DNA of 64,000 bases from AC-37 sp036389835 (GCA_036389835.1 DASVWC010000108.1:26970-90969), one strand, 5' to 3'. Shown: positions 7,129 to 15,592, numbered from the stretch's first letter. Program-made: numbers and translations. The notes: generated from the letters alone by a model not told the origin.

Positions 7129-9279
7129 GGCCGCCTCGACCTCCACGGCCACGCCGTTGAGGTGGGACATGCCGGCCAGGCGCTCGAGCGACTCCGGCGA
7201 GGCGTCCATCAGGTCGTTCGAGTTCGCGCCGCCCGCGGCGTTGGCCAGCCGCCAGCCGCCGCGGTGGCCCCAGCCGTGCGGCAGGGCGACGACGCCCGGC
7301 GTCATCTCGTCGGTCACGGCGACGGGCACCTCGACCTCGCCGGCCGCCGAGCGGATGCGGGCCGGCATGCCGTCCTCGAGCGAGCGGGCCGCGGCGTCGG
7401 CCGGGTGCATCCGCAGCGCGTGGCGGCGCTCGCCGCGCATCAGGGCCGGCACGTTGTGCATCCAAGAGTTGTGCGAGCGCAGCTCGCGCATGCCGATCAG
7501 GCGCAGCGGCAGCGTGGCGTCGGGGTCCGGCTCCGCGGCGAGGTCCCGAACCTCGCCGGCGATCGGCTCCGGCGCCAGCCGGATGCGCCCGCCCACGTGG
7601 CGGGTGCGCTCGCGCAGGACCCCGGTCGCCCACGCCTCGTCCAGCACGATCCCGTGCGGCTCGCGCCGGAGCTTCCGGAGCGAGAGCCCGCCGCGGCGCA
7701 GCCCGAAGCGGTCCCCGCGCGGCCCGGCGCGGAGCATCAGGTCGATCATCGTGTTCGGCGAGATCCGCACCCCGAGCCGGCCGATGCGCTGCATCGCCGG
7801 CACGCTCGCGGGGGTGACGCCTAGCGCGCGCGACATCTCGTCGAAGATCCGCCACTCCTCGCGCGCCTCGCCGCGCGCCGGCACGACGGCCTCGGTGTGC
7901 TGGATGAACGGCCGGTAGAAGAACGACTGGAACGCGGCGGGGATGTCCTCGCGCTCGAGCCACGTGGTCGCCGGCAGCACGTAGTCGGCGTGGCGCGCGG
8001 TCTCGTTCGGGTAGATGTCGATCGAGACCATCAGCTCGAGCTCGCCGAGCGCGCGGGCGAGCGCCGCGCCGTCGGGGACCGACTGCACCGGGTTGCCCGC
8101 CGTCACGATCAGGGCCCGCAGCTGCCCCGGCCCGGGCGTCTCGATCTCCGGCGCCATCAGCGTGGCCGGCATCTGGCCGAGCACGTCCGGGAACCCGCCG
8201 ACGCGCGAGCGCCGCGCGCCGTAGGTCGCCAGCCCCGAGCGCTCGACGGCCCCCTCGAGGTCGAGCGGCGAGCTGCCGAACACGAGGCCGCCGGGCCGGT
8301 CGAGGTTGCCGGTCACGGCGCTGAGCGCGTCGAGCAGGAAGGCGGTGAGCGTGCCGTGGCGGCCGAGGCACGAGCCGGTGCGCCCGTAGATCGCGGCCGA
8401 GCGGGCCGTCGCGACGTCGCGAGCGAGCGAACGAGCGCGGCCGGCGTCGACGCCGGTGGCCGCGGCCGTCGACTCCGGCGCGAAGTCCTCGGCGAGCCGC
8501 GCGAGCTCGCCCACCTCGCTGGCCTGCTCCCTCACGGCCGCGTGGTCCACCAGGTCCTCGTCGAAGATCGCGTGCAGGAGCGAGAGCAGCAGCCGTGCGT
8601 CGCCGTCCGGGCGGATCGGCACGTGCTCGAACTCGCGCGCTGTCTCGGTGCGCCGGGGGTCGACGACGACGACCCGCCCGCCGCGGCGCTCGATGTCGCG
8701 CAGCCGGTCGCGCACGCGCGGGATCGAGAGCACCGAGCCGTTCGAGACGAACGGGTTGGCTCCGAACATCACGAGCAGGTCGGTGCGCTGCACGTCCGGG
8801 ATCGGCACCGTAATCGGAGAGCCGTACATGAGCGCGCTCGCGGCGAGCCGGCTGTTCACGTCCTGCGAGCCGGACGAGTAGAAGTGCGGCGAGCCGAGCG
8901 CGTCGATCAGCCCCTTGCCCCAGACCGTGTGCCCGAACGACCACGCCGCCGGGTTCCCCTGGTACATGCCGATCGCGTCGCCGCCGTGCTCGTCGCGGAT
9001 CGCGCGCAGGCGCGCGCCGATGTCGGCCATGGCGTCGTCCCACGCGAGCCGCTCGAACGAGCCGTCGGGCCGCCGCCGCATGGGGTGGAGCAGGCGGTCG
9101 GGGTCCTCCTGCACCTCCGGGAAGGCGATCCCCTTCGGGCACGCGTAGCCGGCCGACAGCGGGTGCTCGCGATCCGGCCGCAGCTTGGTCACCCGCCCGT
9201 CCTCGACCGTGGCGACCATGCCGCAGTTGGCCTCGCAGATGCGGCAGAACGTGATCTTCTGCTCAGCGGGCATGGGCAT
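7060..9279 (-). CDS. Molybdopterin oxidoreductase (formate dehydrogenase/DMSO reductase superfamily)
   Basis: A 739-residue molybdopterin-dependent enzyme. The N-terminal CRICEANCGMVATVEDG block with a fourth Cys in GYACPKG forms the 4Fe-4S site (Cys-x2-Cys-x3-Cys-x27-Cys). The superfamily landmarks follow in order: LLVMFGANPFVSNGS, GGRVVVVDPRRTETA, GRTGSCLGRHGT and the C-terminal cofactor domain with MHPADAAARSLEDG. No Tat signal is seen, so it is probably cytoplasmic. The start overlaps the preceding hydrolase stop by 17 bp. The Mo ligand cannot be assigned from sequence alone. The electron acceptor and substrate are unknown. Confidence 0.88.
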   Translation of the reverse strand: MPMPAEQKITFCRICEANCGMVATVEDGRVTKLRPDREHPLSAGYACPKGIAFPEVQEDPDRLLHPMRRRPDGSFERLAWDDAMADIGARLRAIRDEHGGDAIGMYQGNPAAWSFGHTVWGKGLIDALGSPHFYSSGSQDVNSRLAASALMYGSPITVPIPDVQRTDLLVMFGANPFVSNGSVLSIPRVRDRLRDIERRGGRVVVVDPRRTETAREFEHVPIRPDGDARLLLSLLHAIFDEDLVDHAAVREQASEVGELARLAEDFAPESTAAATGVDAGRARSLARDVATARSAAIYGRTGSCLGRHGTLTAFLLDALSAVTGNLDRPGGLVFGSSPLDLEGAVERSGLATYGARRSRVGGFPDVLGQMPATLMAPEIETPGPGQLRALIVTAGNPVQSVPDGAALARALGELELMVSIDIYPNETARHADYVLPATTWLEREDIPAAFQSFFYRPFIQHTEAVVPARGEAREEWRIFDEMSRALGVTPASVPAMQRIGRLGVRISPNTMIDLMLRAGPRGDRFGLRRGGLSLRKLRREPHGIVLDEAWATGVLRERTRHVGGRIRLAPEPIAGEVRDLAAEPDPDATLPLRLIGMRELRSHNSWMHNVPALMRGERRHALRMHPADAAARSLEDGMPARIRSAAGEVEVPVAVTDEMTPGVVALPHGWGHRGGWRLANAAGGANSNDLMDASPESLERLAGMSHLNGVAVEVEAASGGGELPVGAHPAAAAAEVLPR

Positions 9280-10141
9280 ATCTTGGTGCTTCGGCGAGAA
9301 ACTCGCGGATAAGCTCGGCGAGACGGTCGGGCTGATCCTCCGGAACGTAGATGTAGGAGTCGTCCACCAGCTCGAGCCGGGCGTCGAGGAGGCGGGCGAG
9401 CCGCTCGCCGTGCGCGAGGGGGTAGATGCGCGTGCGCTCGGTCGACCAGACCACCAGCGCGGGCTTGCCGAACTCCGGCAGCCGCCCGGCCGCCTCGAGG
9501 GTCTGGCTCGGCCGCGTCGAGGCGAACGCCTTGCCGAAGTCGCGCCGCACGCCCTCGTCGCGGAGCCCCGGCTCGATCCACGCGCTCGCGATCTCGGCCG
9601 GCGGGTGCCGCTTCGCCACCCACCCGTACACGAGCGGCAGGCGCTGGACCCGCCGCGAGCGCAGCGGCCGGCCCACGATCAGCATGAGCCGCGGGCTGCG
9701 CCCGATCGGCCGCAGCGGCTTCGACCACCACGCCGGGAAGTTGGCGAACGAGTCGCAGGGGGTCAGCACGAGCGCGCCGAGGCGCTCCGGGTGGCGGGTC
9801 GCCACCATCTGCGCGAGCGCCCCGCCGGTGTCGTTGCCCACCAGCACCACGTCGTCGAGGTCCAGCTCCGCGAGGAAGTCCGCGACCAGCCGGGCGATCC
9901 CGTGGGGCGTCAGGTCCGCGCCCGGCTCCATCGCGACCGTGTGCGAGCCGAGCGGCCAGTCCGGCGCGATGCAGCGGTAGGACTCCGCGAGCGCCGGCAC
10001 CACGCCGCGCCAGAGGTCGGCGTTGGTCAGGAAGCCGTGCACGAAGACGACGGGGCGGCCGTCGCCGCGCTCGCGATAGCGGATCGTTCCCGCGGGGAGG
10101 CGGGCCTCGCGCTGCTCGCCGAGCTCGGCCGAGATGCTCAC
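9263..10141 (-). CDS. Alpha/beta hydrolase with Asp nucleophile (haloalkane dehalogenase/epoxide hydrolase-like)
   Basis: A 292-residue alpha/beta hydrolase. The nucleophile elbow reads VGNDTGGA, placing Asp104 where serine hydrolases have Ser; this is the pattern of haloalkane dehalogenases and epoxide hydrolases. HGFLTN lies after strand 3. The GTG start overlaps the TetR stop (GTGA), and the frame upstream of it belongs to the TetR gene. It has the same length as the hydrolase at 12598 and shares many blocks with it (GNDTGGAL, LTPCD, EDQP.RLAELI). Middle gene of a TetR / hydrolase / molybdoenzyme operon. Confidence 0.85.
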   Translation of the reverse strand: MSISAELGEQREARLPAGTIRYRERGDGRPVVFVHGFLTNADLWRGVVPALAESYRCIAPDWPLGSHTVAMEPGADLTPHGIARLVADFLAELDLDDVVLVGNDTGGALAQMVATRHPERLGALVLTPCDSFANFPAWWSKPLRPIGRSPRLMLIVGRPLRSRRVQRLPLVYGWVAKRHPPAEIASAWIEPGLRDEGVRRDFGKAFASTRPSQTLEAAGRLPEFGKPALVVWSTERTRIYPLAHGERLARLLDARLELVDDSYIYVPEDQPDRLAELIREFLAEAPRYAHAR

Positions 10142-10728
10142 GCCCGCTCCGCCGCGCCGGCGAACACGAGCCCGAGCGCCTCGGCGAAGAGCTCGTCGGG
10201 GACCTGGTCGGGCTCGGCCAGGCGCTGGAAGGCGATGCCGTAGGTGAGGGCGTTCGCGATCACCGCGAGACGATCCACCGCCATGCCCGGGGCAGCCGTC
10301 TCGAGCATCCGCTCGGTGGTGGCGCGGAAGGCGCCGAAGCGCCGGGCGAACTCCGCGCGGCGCGCCGGATCGCGCACCGACCAGGCCCAGTACTCCACGA
10401 ACAGCAGGAACCGCTCCGGGGCGGCCTCGAGGTACGCCATCCACTGCCCGGCGGCCGCGCGCGTGCGCGCGGCGGGGTCGTCGCCGGCCGCCTCCACCGC
10501 CGCGGTCACCTCGCGCACGTGTCGCGCCACCTCGTGCTCGAACGCGGCCAGGAACAGCTCCTCCTTCCCGCCGAAGTTCGAGTAGACGGCGCCGGTCGTG
10601 TAGCCGGCGCCGGCGGCGACGTCGCCGACGGAGGCGCCGTGGAAGCCGCGCGCCGCGAACACGCGCGTCGCGGCGGCGATGAGCTCTTCGCGCGTCTGCT
10701 GCTGGCGCTTCTCCCGCGTTCCCGACAC
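10138..10728 (-). CDS. TetR family transcriptional regulator (probably autoregulated)
   Basis: A 196-residue TetR repressor with its helix-turn-helix at about residues 12-58 (ATRVFAARGFHGASVGDVAA, then GAVYSNFGGKEELF). It begins at GTG 10728. A 20-bp palindrome overlaps and precedes this start, which strongly suggests that the protein represses its own operon, including the downstream Asp-nucleophile hydrolase and molybdopterin oxidoreductase. The inducer is presumably a substrate of those enzymes. Confidence 0.88.
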   Translation of the reverse strand: MSGTREKRQQQTREELIAAATRVFAARGFHGASVGDVAAGAGYTTGAVYSNFGGKEELFLAAFEHEVARHVREVTAAVEAAGDDPAARTRAAAGQWMAYLEAAPERFLLFVEYWAWSVRDPARRAEFARRFGAFRATTERMLETAAPGMAVDRLAVIANALTYGIAFQRLAEPDQVPDELFAEALGLVFAGAAERA

Positions 10729-10747
10729 AGATAATGAACGTTATCTG
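10728..10747. promoter_or_regulatory. Palindromic operator of the TetR operon
   Basis: CAGATAA, six bases, then TTATCTG: perfect 7-bp arms in an otherwise GC-rich region. It touches the GTG start of the TetR gene and contains the likely -10 region (TAACGT on the minus strand), so binding would block transcription directly. Confidence 0.75.
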
Positions 10748-10753
10748 ACGCGC

Positions 10754-11233
10754 CTACAGCGCGGCGACCTGCCCGATGTCCTCGGCCCAGGTTCGCGGAT
10801 GCCGTGCCTGGAACTCGGTCATGAGGCCGACGCAGCAAGGATCGTCGAGAAGCACGATCTCGACGCCGTGGCGCTCGAGGTGCGGGAGGTCGCCCTCGAA
10901 CGTACGGTTCTCTCCGACGACGACGAGTGGAATTCCGAATAGCAGGATCGCGCCGCTGCACATCGCGCACGGTGACAGGGTCGTGTACAGCACGGCGTCG
11001 CGGTAGTCGGTCTGGCGCCCGGCCTTGCGGAGGCAGGCGATCTCGCCGTGGGCTATCGGGTCCCCGCGCTGCACGCGCTCGTTGTGGCCCACGGCGACGA
11101 GCTCGCTACCGATGTCGAGGGCGGCACCCACCGGAACGCCGCCGTCCTCCAGGCTCCCCCGGGCCGCCTCGACCGCCCTGGCGAAGGAGGCTCGGCTCCA
11201 CGGCGCTTCGGCTGCTGCTTCTCCGGCTGTCAA
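10754..11233 (-). CDS. Cytosine deaminase, fungal FCY1 type
   Basis: A 159-residue zinc deaminase. The motif AHGE gives His62 and catalytic Glu64, and SPCAMC gives Cys89 and Cys92. These nearly coincide with His62, Glu64, Cys91 and Cys94 of yeast cytosine deaminase. Other yeast-like blocks are GGVPVGAAL, GHNERVQRGDP, LYTTLSPCAMCSGAI, VVVGENRTF and the C-terminal W.EDIG. I chose the TTG at 11233 because it overlaps the TGA of the upstream membrane protein (TTGA) and gives the yeast-like length. Expected reaction: cytosine to uracil. A related nucleoside or guanine deaminase cannot be fully excluded. Confidence 0.85.
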   Translation of the reverse strand: MTAGEAAAEAPWSRASFARAVEAARGSLEDGGVPVGAALDIGSELVAVGHNERVQRGDPIAHGEIACLRKAGRQTDYRDAVLYTTLSPCAMCSGAILLFGIPLVVVGENRTFEGDLPHLERHGVEIVLLDDPCCVGLMTEFQARHPRTWAEDIGQVAAL

Positions 11234-11823
11234 GCGATCGCCTTCACCATCGCGATTATCACGCCGACTACCACCGTCGAAGTCGACATGAACGAAAGCA
11301 GCCAGGCGCGCCGGTAGTTCCTCGTTCGCGAGTCTCGCAAGATCATCAACTCGACGAAGCCTTCGCTGGGCGTCTCGTCGTCTTCGGTCGGCGTCTCCAT
11401 GTCGTCCTGATTCAGCCAGTGAACCCAGATGACGTCGAGGCACAGGAGGCAGGATGCGCCCGACGCCAGGACCGTGACGATGAACGGAATCAGCACCAGA
11501 GCTGAATCGCGGACCCCCGCGATGTTTCCGAAGTAGATGCCGACGATGGCCACGAGAAACGAATTGAACGCGAGCATCGACTGGGCCTTCGAGTCGATGA
11601 TCGTCAAGCCGGTGTAGATGTGCTCCTGCTGCGCTCGAGCGTGAGCTGACGAAGCATGGGTCGGAATCGCCGCCAGGTACGACTCGATGCGGCCGCGTTC
11701 CTCCTCGCTCAGAGAGTCGGTCACTCCTTCGGGATCGGCGATGTCCCTGCTGGGACAGGTCGGCAGTCCCTGCTCGACAGCCCACCGCGGGTGCAGCAGG
11801 CGGCTACGGGTGCTCGGGGGCAT
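11230..11823 (-). CDS. Small three-TM membrane protein, PycTM/SLATT-like appearance
   Basis: A protein of up to 197 residues, not confidently recognised. A charged N-terminus and helix (EEERGRIESYLAAIP) lead to HIYTGLTIIDSKAQSMLAFN. Two membrane helices follow at about residues 82-104 and 108-130, then an acidic linker (EDDETPSEG) and a third helix at about 173-194. The D.KA..ML preceding the first helix and the 2TM-loop-1TM layout resemble the Pycsar effector and SLATT membrane domains; I cannot confirm that. Start ATG 11823 or GTG 11724. Translationally coupled to the cytosine deaminase. Base composition is somewhat less GC-rich than neighbours. Confidence 0.6.
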   Translation of the reverse strand: MPPSTRSRLLHPRWAVEQGLPTCPSRDIADPEGVTDSLSEEERGRIESYLAAIPTHASSAHARAQQEHIYTGLTIIDSKAQSMLAFNSFLVAIVGIYFGNIAGVRDSALVLIPFIVTVLASGASCLLCLDVIWVHWLNQDDMETPTEDDETPSEGFVELMILRDSRTRNYRRAWLLSFMSTSTVVVGVIIAMVKAIA

Positions 11824-11953
11824 GGCGGGAGAACGGGTCGGAAACGCGCAGGAACGTTACGTGGCGCCTCGGACCGCACCGCGCGCGCTCCCGTCACGGC
11901 TGTCCCGCGGCCGGCGCCCGCGACTTTGGCGCGGTCACCTCGGCGACTCGCTC

Positions 11954-11959
11954 TAGAGT
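11954..11959 (+). promoter_or_regulatory. -10 hexamer of the ferritin-like gene
   Basis: TAGAGT ends 6 bp before the GTG at 11966, consistent with a leaderless mRNA. Confidence 0.4.
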
Positions 11960-11965
11960 CCGCCC

Positions 11966-12412
11966 GTGGGCGAGGACGAGAAGCTCGACGTAGGGGCGCA
12001 GGTCGAGTGCCTGCAGAAGGCGCTGCGGCTCCAGTACCGCTCGGCGATCCAGTACACCCTGGCCGCGGGCAGCATGGTGGGCTTCGCGTACTCGCACTTC
12101 GGCGCGTCGCTGTGGCAGTTCGCGCAGGCCGACCTCGAGGACGCCCGGCGGCTGGTTGAGAAGATCAAGACCCTGGGTGCGGACCCCACGACCGACGTCG
12201 CCCCGCTGCGCTACTCCAAGGACCCGGTCGAGCTGATCGAACGCCTCATCGAGGACGAGAACGAGTGCGCGGAGGCGCTCCAAGCATCGATCGAGCCCAC
12301 CGGCCGTGAGGCCAAATCGGAGGCGATCGAGCACCGCCTGGAGCACATGATCATGCGCAAGCAGGAGCAGATCGACCTCCTCGAGCGCGCGCGCCGCGAG
12401 CCCGGGTCTTAG
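11966..12412 (+). CDS. Ferritin-like domain protein
   Basis: A 148-residue, all-helical protein resembling the bacterioferritin/ferritin-like group. The block ALRLQYRSAIQYTLAAGS near residues 18-35, FAQADLEDARRLVEKIKTLG near 51-70 and two later Glu-rich helices fit a four-helix bundle, with Glu and His positions that could bind a di-iron site. It begins at GTG after a TAGAGT hexamer. No operon partner. An iron or oxidative-stress role is inference from the fold. Confidence 0.65.
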   Translation: MGEDEKLDVGAQVECLQKALRLQYRSAIQYTLAAGSMVGFAYSHFGASLWQFAQADLEDARRLVEKIKTLGADPTTDVAPLRYSKDPVELIERLIEDENECAEALQASIEPTGREAKSEAIEHRLEHMIMRKQEQIDLLERARREPGS

Positions 12413-12597
12413 CCGCCGCGCCAGCGGACGCGTCGGCATTCCCGCTCGGGGGTACGCTCGCAAGCTCGCTCAGAGAGCCCCCCGATCGTGAACGCCGCCG
12501 CGTCCGCCACAGTCGCAGGTGCGTGATGGCGGTCACCCTCAGCGTCTCCGGTCGTGGTTACATACCGGCGGTACGGGCGAAAGAGCGAGGGGGAGCA

Positions 12598-13476
12598 ATG
12601 AGCACCGAGTACGTGGACCTGCCGGCCGGGCGGATCCGGTATCGCGACAGCGGCGGCGACGGGCCGCCGATCGTGTTCGTCCATGGAGTGCTCGTCGACG
12701 GCCAGCTGTGGCGGAAGGTCACGCCACCGCTGGAGAAGGACTTCCGCTGCATCGTGCCCGACTTCCCGCTCGGCGCCCACACGATCCCGACCGACGACGG
12801 CGCCGACCTGTCGCCGCCGGGGCTCGCCCGGCTGATCCTCGAGCTCATCGAGAAGCTCGACCTCCAGGACGTGACGCTGGTCGGCAACGACACCGGCGGC
12901 GCGCTCACGCAGATCGCGATCACGCAGAACCCCGCGGAGCGGGTCGCCCGCGTGGTGCTCACTCCGTGCGACGCGTTCGACAACTTCCTGCCGCCGATGT
13001 TCAAGCCGCTGGAGTACCTCGCGAAGGTGCCGCCGCTGCTCACGGCGTCGATCCTGCCGCTGCGGCTGCGCCCGCTTCGGCGGCTGCCGGTCGCGTTCGG
13101 CTGGCTCACCAAGCGCCCGATCAGCGACCGCGAGGTCGAGGACTCCTGGGTGCGGGCGTTCCTCGGCCGCAGCGGCGTGCGCCGCGACGCCGCGCGCATC
13201 CTGCGCGGGCTCGACAGCCGCTACACGAACGAGGCCGCCGAGAAGCTGCGCTCGTTCGACCGCCCCGTGCTCCTCGCGTGGGCCACGGAGGACAAGGTCT
13301 TCCCGGTCGAGCACGCCCACCGGCTGGCGGAGCTGATCCCGGACGCCCGCGTGGAGGAGATCGCCGACAGCTACTCGTTCGTGCCCGAGGACCAGCCGGA
13401 GCGGCTGGCGGAGCTGATCGGAGGCTTCGTGTCCGGCTCGGCCGCCCCCTCGCAGAAGGCAGCGGCGACTGGGTAG
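12598..13476 (+). CDS. Alpha/beta hydrolase with Asp nucleophile, paralogue of the 9263 gene
   Basis: A 292-residue hydrolase with VGNDTGGA at the nucleophile elbow, putting Asp98 in the catalytic place as in haloalkane dehalogenases and epoxide hydrolases. FVHGVLVDGQLW lies after strand 3 and a likely acid is in ATEDKVFP. I chose ATG 12598 because it follows a good Shine-Dalgarno (GAGGGGGAG, about 3 bp spacing); the frame is open 75 bp further upstream without homology. Same length as the 9263 hydrolase and clearly related. It stands alone, and its 3' end meets the GH63 gene. Confidence 0.85.
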   Translation: MSTEYVDLPAGRIRYRDSGGDGPPIVFVHGVLVDGQLWRKVTPPLEKDFRCIVPDFPLGAHTIPTDDGADLSPPGLARLILELIEKLDLQDVTLVGNDTGGALTQIAITQNPAERVARVVLTPCDAFDNFLPPMFKPLEYLAKVPPLLTASILPLRLRPLRRLPVAFGWLTKRPISDREVEDSWVRAFLGRSGVRRDAARILRGLDSRYTNEAAEKLRSFDRPVLLAWATEDKVFPVEHAHRLAELIPDARVEEIADSYSFVPEDQPERLAELIGGFVSGSAAPSQKAAATG

Positions 13477-13494
13477 GGCGCCGGTCCTGCGGTC

Positions 13495-14820
13495 CTAGTC
13501 GCCGCCGTCCGGCGGCCCCGGCTCGCGCAGGAAGTCGAGCGTCAGCGCCGCGCTCCACGAGAACCCCTCCGACCCGAGCCCCGCGCCGGTCTCGGGGTGG
13601 TAGTACTCGCGGAAGCCCTGGCTGCGGACGAGCGCGAGCGTGGCGTCGCGGATCGCGTCCGCGTAGCGGTCGAAGCCGTAGCGGCGCAGGCCGCGTGAGA
13701 TCAGCCAGTTGAGGTTGACCCAGGCGGGCCCGCGCCAGTAGCGCGTGGGCACGAACGCGGGGGAGAGGCGGTCGCAGCTCGGGACGGGGTGGCCGGCCCC
13801 GCCCTGCGCCCAGAAGTGCGAGCTGTCGAGCTGCCGGCACATGAGCTGCGCGCGGCCCGCGTTCGGGATCTTGGCGAAGAGCGGCACGAACCCGCCGGCG
13901 ACGGGCGCCGGCACCTGGCGGCGCGCCACGCGGTCGAACGGCACGTACGCGTGCAGCGAGTCGCTCCAGAGGCGCGTGTTCACGGCGGCCGCGGTGCGGC
14001 GGGCCTGGCCGAGGAAGCGAGCCCCGTCCTCGCCGACCGCCGACGCGATCCGGGCGAGGTCCTCGCCCGCCGCGGCGAGCAGCGCGTTGAAGGCGGGGTC
14101 CTCGACCACGAAGCGCGAGCTCGCGCGGATCTCGCGCTCGTCGTAGCGGTTGCGCTTGAAGACCTCCACGAGGTGGACGTACTGGTCGTACGCGGCCGCC
14201 GTCGGCCGCTCCTCGGCGCGCGCCATCGTCAGGTCCTTGCGCGGGTATGGCGGCACCGCGCCGGGCTCCAGCTCGATCGCGGCCAGCGGCGCGTCCCAGG
14301 CGGGCGAGTCGTCCATCCCCGACTCCCACGGGTGGCGGATGGCCACGAGCCCGTCGTCGTCGGGGTCGCGCTCGCGGTAGAGGTAGTCGTGCCACGCCGC
14401 GAGCCGCGGCAGCAGCCGCGCGAGCCACTCGAGGCTCGCCTCGGGGTCCGGCGCCAGCTCGTGCACGCGCCAGGCGGCGGTGGCGTGCACCGGCGGCTGG
14501 ACGATGCCGGAGGTGAGCCGGTCGCGCGGCGCGTGCGGGGACACGTCGGTCCGCCAGGTGTCCGGCCCGGGGAAGTACGCGTCGCTCTCGGGGTGGAACA
14601 CGATGTGGGGCAGCAGCCCGTTCGACCACTGCGCGGCGAACAGCGCGTCGAGCTCGACCCGCGCGCGCTCGCTCGCACGGGTCGCGTTGCCGATCGCCGC
14701 GAACGCCGAGTCCCAGCTCCACTGGTGGGGGTAGAGGCGGGGGCCGGGGAGCGTCGACTCGCCGAGCCAGTTCACGTCCAGGACCGCTTCGGCCGCCGCG
14801 GCCAGGTCGGCGTTCCGCAC
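13495..14820 (-). CDS. GH63-like glycosidase, mannosylglycerate/glucosylglycerate hydrolase type
   Basis: A 441-residue (alpha/alpha)6-barrel glycosidase. The N-terminal HQWSWDSAFAAIGNA block holds the expected catalytic Asp, WESGMDDSPAWD lies near residue 170, and the C-terminal YHPETGAGLGSEGFSWSA block carries acidic residues. These match mannosylglycerate hydrolases known from Thermus and Rubrobacter, which cleave the compatible solutes mannosylglycerate and glucosylglycerate. The start is GTG with TAGAAA 7 bp upstream. No signal peptide, so cytoplasmic. It could mobilise stored compatible solute after stress. Confidence 0.8.
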   Translation of the reverse strand: MRNADLAAAAEAVLDVNWLGESTLPGPRLYPHQWSWDSAFAAIGNATRASERARVELDALFAAQWSNGLLPHIVFHPESDAYFPGPDTWRTDVSPHAPRDRLTSGIVQPPVHATAAWRVHELAPDPEASLEWLARLLPRLAAWHDYLYRERDPDDDGLVAIRHPWESGMDDSPAWDAPLAAIELEPGAVPPYPRKDLTMARAEERPTAAAYDQYVHLVEVFKRNRYDEREIRASSRFVVEDPAFNALLAAAGEDLARIASAVGEDGARFLGQARRTAAAVNTRLWSDSLHAYVPFDRVARRQVPAPVAGGFVPLFAKIPNAGRAQLMCRQLDSSHFWAQGGAGHPVPSCDRLSPAFVPTRYWRGPAWVNLNWLISRGLRRYGFDRYADAIRDATLALVRSQGFREYYHPETGAGLGSEGFSWSAALTLDFLREPGPPDGGD

Positions 14821-14896
14821 GGGGAGTTTTCTAGATCCGGCCCCGGACAGAGCGAGCGCCGCCCAATGGACGGCGCCGCGCTCTCCCCCTCGCTCT

Positions 14897-14915
14897 CGCG
14901 GCTACGGGAGCCGCG
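14897..14915 (-). terminator. Hairpin downstream of the GNAT gene
   Basis: CGCGGCT, a 5-base loop, then AGCCGCG: a perfect 7-bp stem about 47 bp past the stop of the acetyltransferase gene. There is no U-tract, so a terminator function is a guess. Confidence 0.4.
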
Positions 14916-14961
14916 GACAAGGATCCAGCCGAATGACCGTAATACGGACCGTCGAGATCTG

Positions 14962-15579
14962 TCAAGAGTCGCGCGGCCACGGCACGCGCGCTCTCAGCCA
15001 GCCCGCGGCCGCCTCCGCGAGGCGGAGCTGGCCGCGCGCCGCCGCGCGCAGGCCCTCGGCCAGCCTGGGACCCACGCCCTCGCCGGGCACGTCGGCCTCG
15101 AACTCGACCTCGTCGCCCGCCCCGCCCGCGCGCACCGCGCCGTGGCGCTCGAGCGCCTCGATCACCTGAAGGTTGTCGGTCGACACGATGGCGTGGTAGC
15201 GCTCGATGCCCTCCGCCCGGGCGCGCGCGTTGATCGCCTCGACCAGCCCGCTGCCGAGCCCGCGCCCCTGCCAGTCGTCGACCACGGCCACCGCCAGCTC
15301 CGCCACCTCGCGCTGGCCGGGGCGGCGGAACCAGCGCGCGACCCCGAGGATCTCTCCCGTGCCGGGGTGCAGCCCCACGATCGCCTCGTGCCGGCGGTGG
15401 TCCACCTCGGTGAGGTAGATCAGGTCCTCCTCGGTGAGCTCGTCGGCGGGCCCCATGAAGCGCCGGCGCCGCGACTCGTCGCTGAGCCGCTCGAACGCGT
15501 CGCGCAGCAGCGCCTTGTCGCCGGGCTCGATCGGCCTCGCGGCGATCGTCGTGCCGTCGCGCAGCTCGATCGCGTCCAT
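14962..15579 (-). CDS. GNAT family N-acetyltransferase
   Basis: A 205-residue acetyltransferase. VAELAVAVVDDWQGRGLGSGLVEAI near residues 92-116 contains the acetyl-CoA pyrophosphate loop (Q-x2-GLG). IRPIEPGD-like ARPIEPGDKALLRDAFERLS opens the fold. It follows the SpoIIE phosphatase gene by 13 bp on the same strand, so the two may be co-transcribed, though a TAGCTT hexamer 10 bp before the ATG could be its own promoter. Substrate unknown. Confidence 0.82.
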   Translation of the reverse strand: MDAIELRDGTTIAARPIEPGDKALLRDAFERLSDESRRRRFMGPADELTEEDLIYLTEVDHRRHEAIVGLHPGTGEILGVARWFRRPGQREVAELAVAVVDDWQGRGLGSGLVEAINARARAEGIERYHAIVSTDNLQVIEALERHGAVRAGGAGDEVEFEADVPGEGVGPRLAEGLRAAARGQLRLAEAAAGWLRARVPWPRDS

Positions 15580-15592
15580 GTGGGCGGAGAAG

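Noticed and set aside
12563..12573. Palindrome TACCG-G-CGGTA upstream of the 12598 hydrolase
   Set aside because: Short and GC-rich enough to arise by chance; kept out of the feature list.
14937..14947. Palindrome CCGTA-A-TACGG
   Set aside because: Perfect but only 11 bp, past the end of one gene and over 110 bp from the next start; no link to a regulator.
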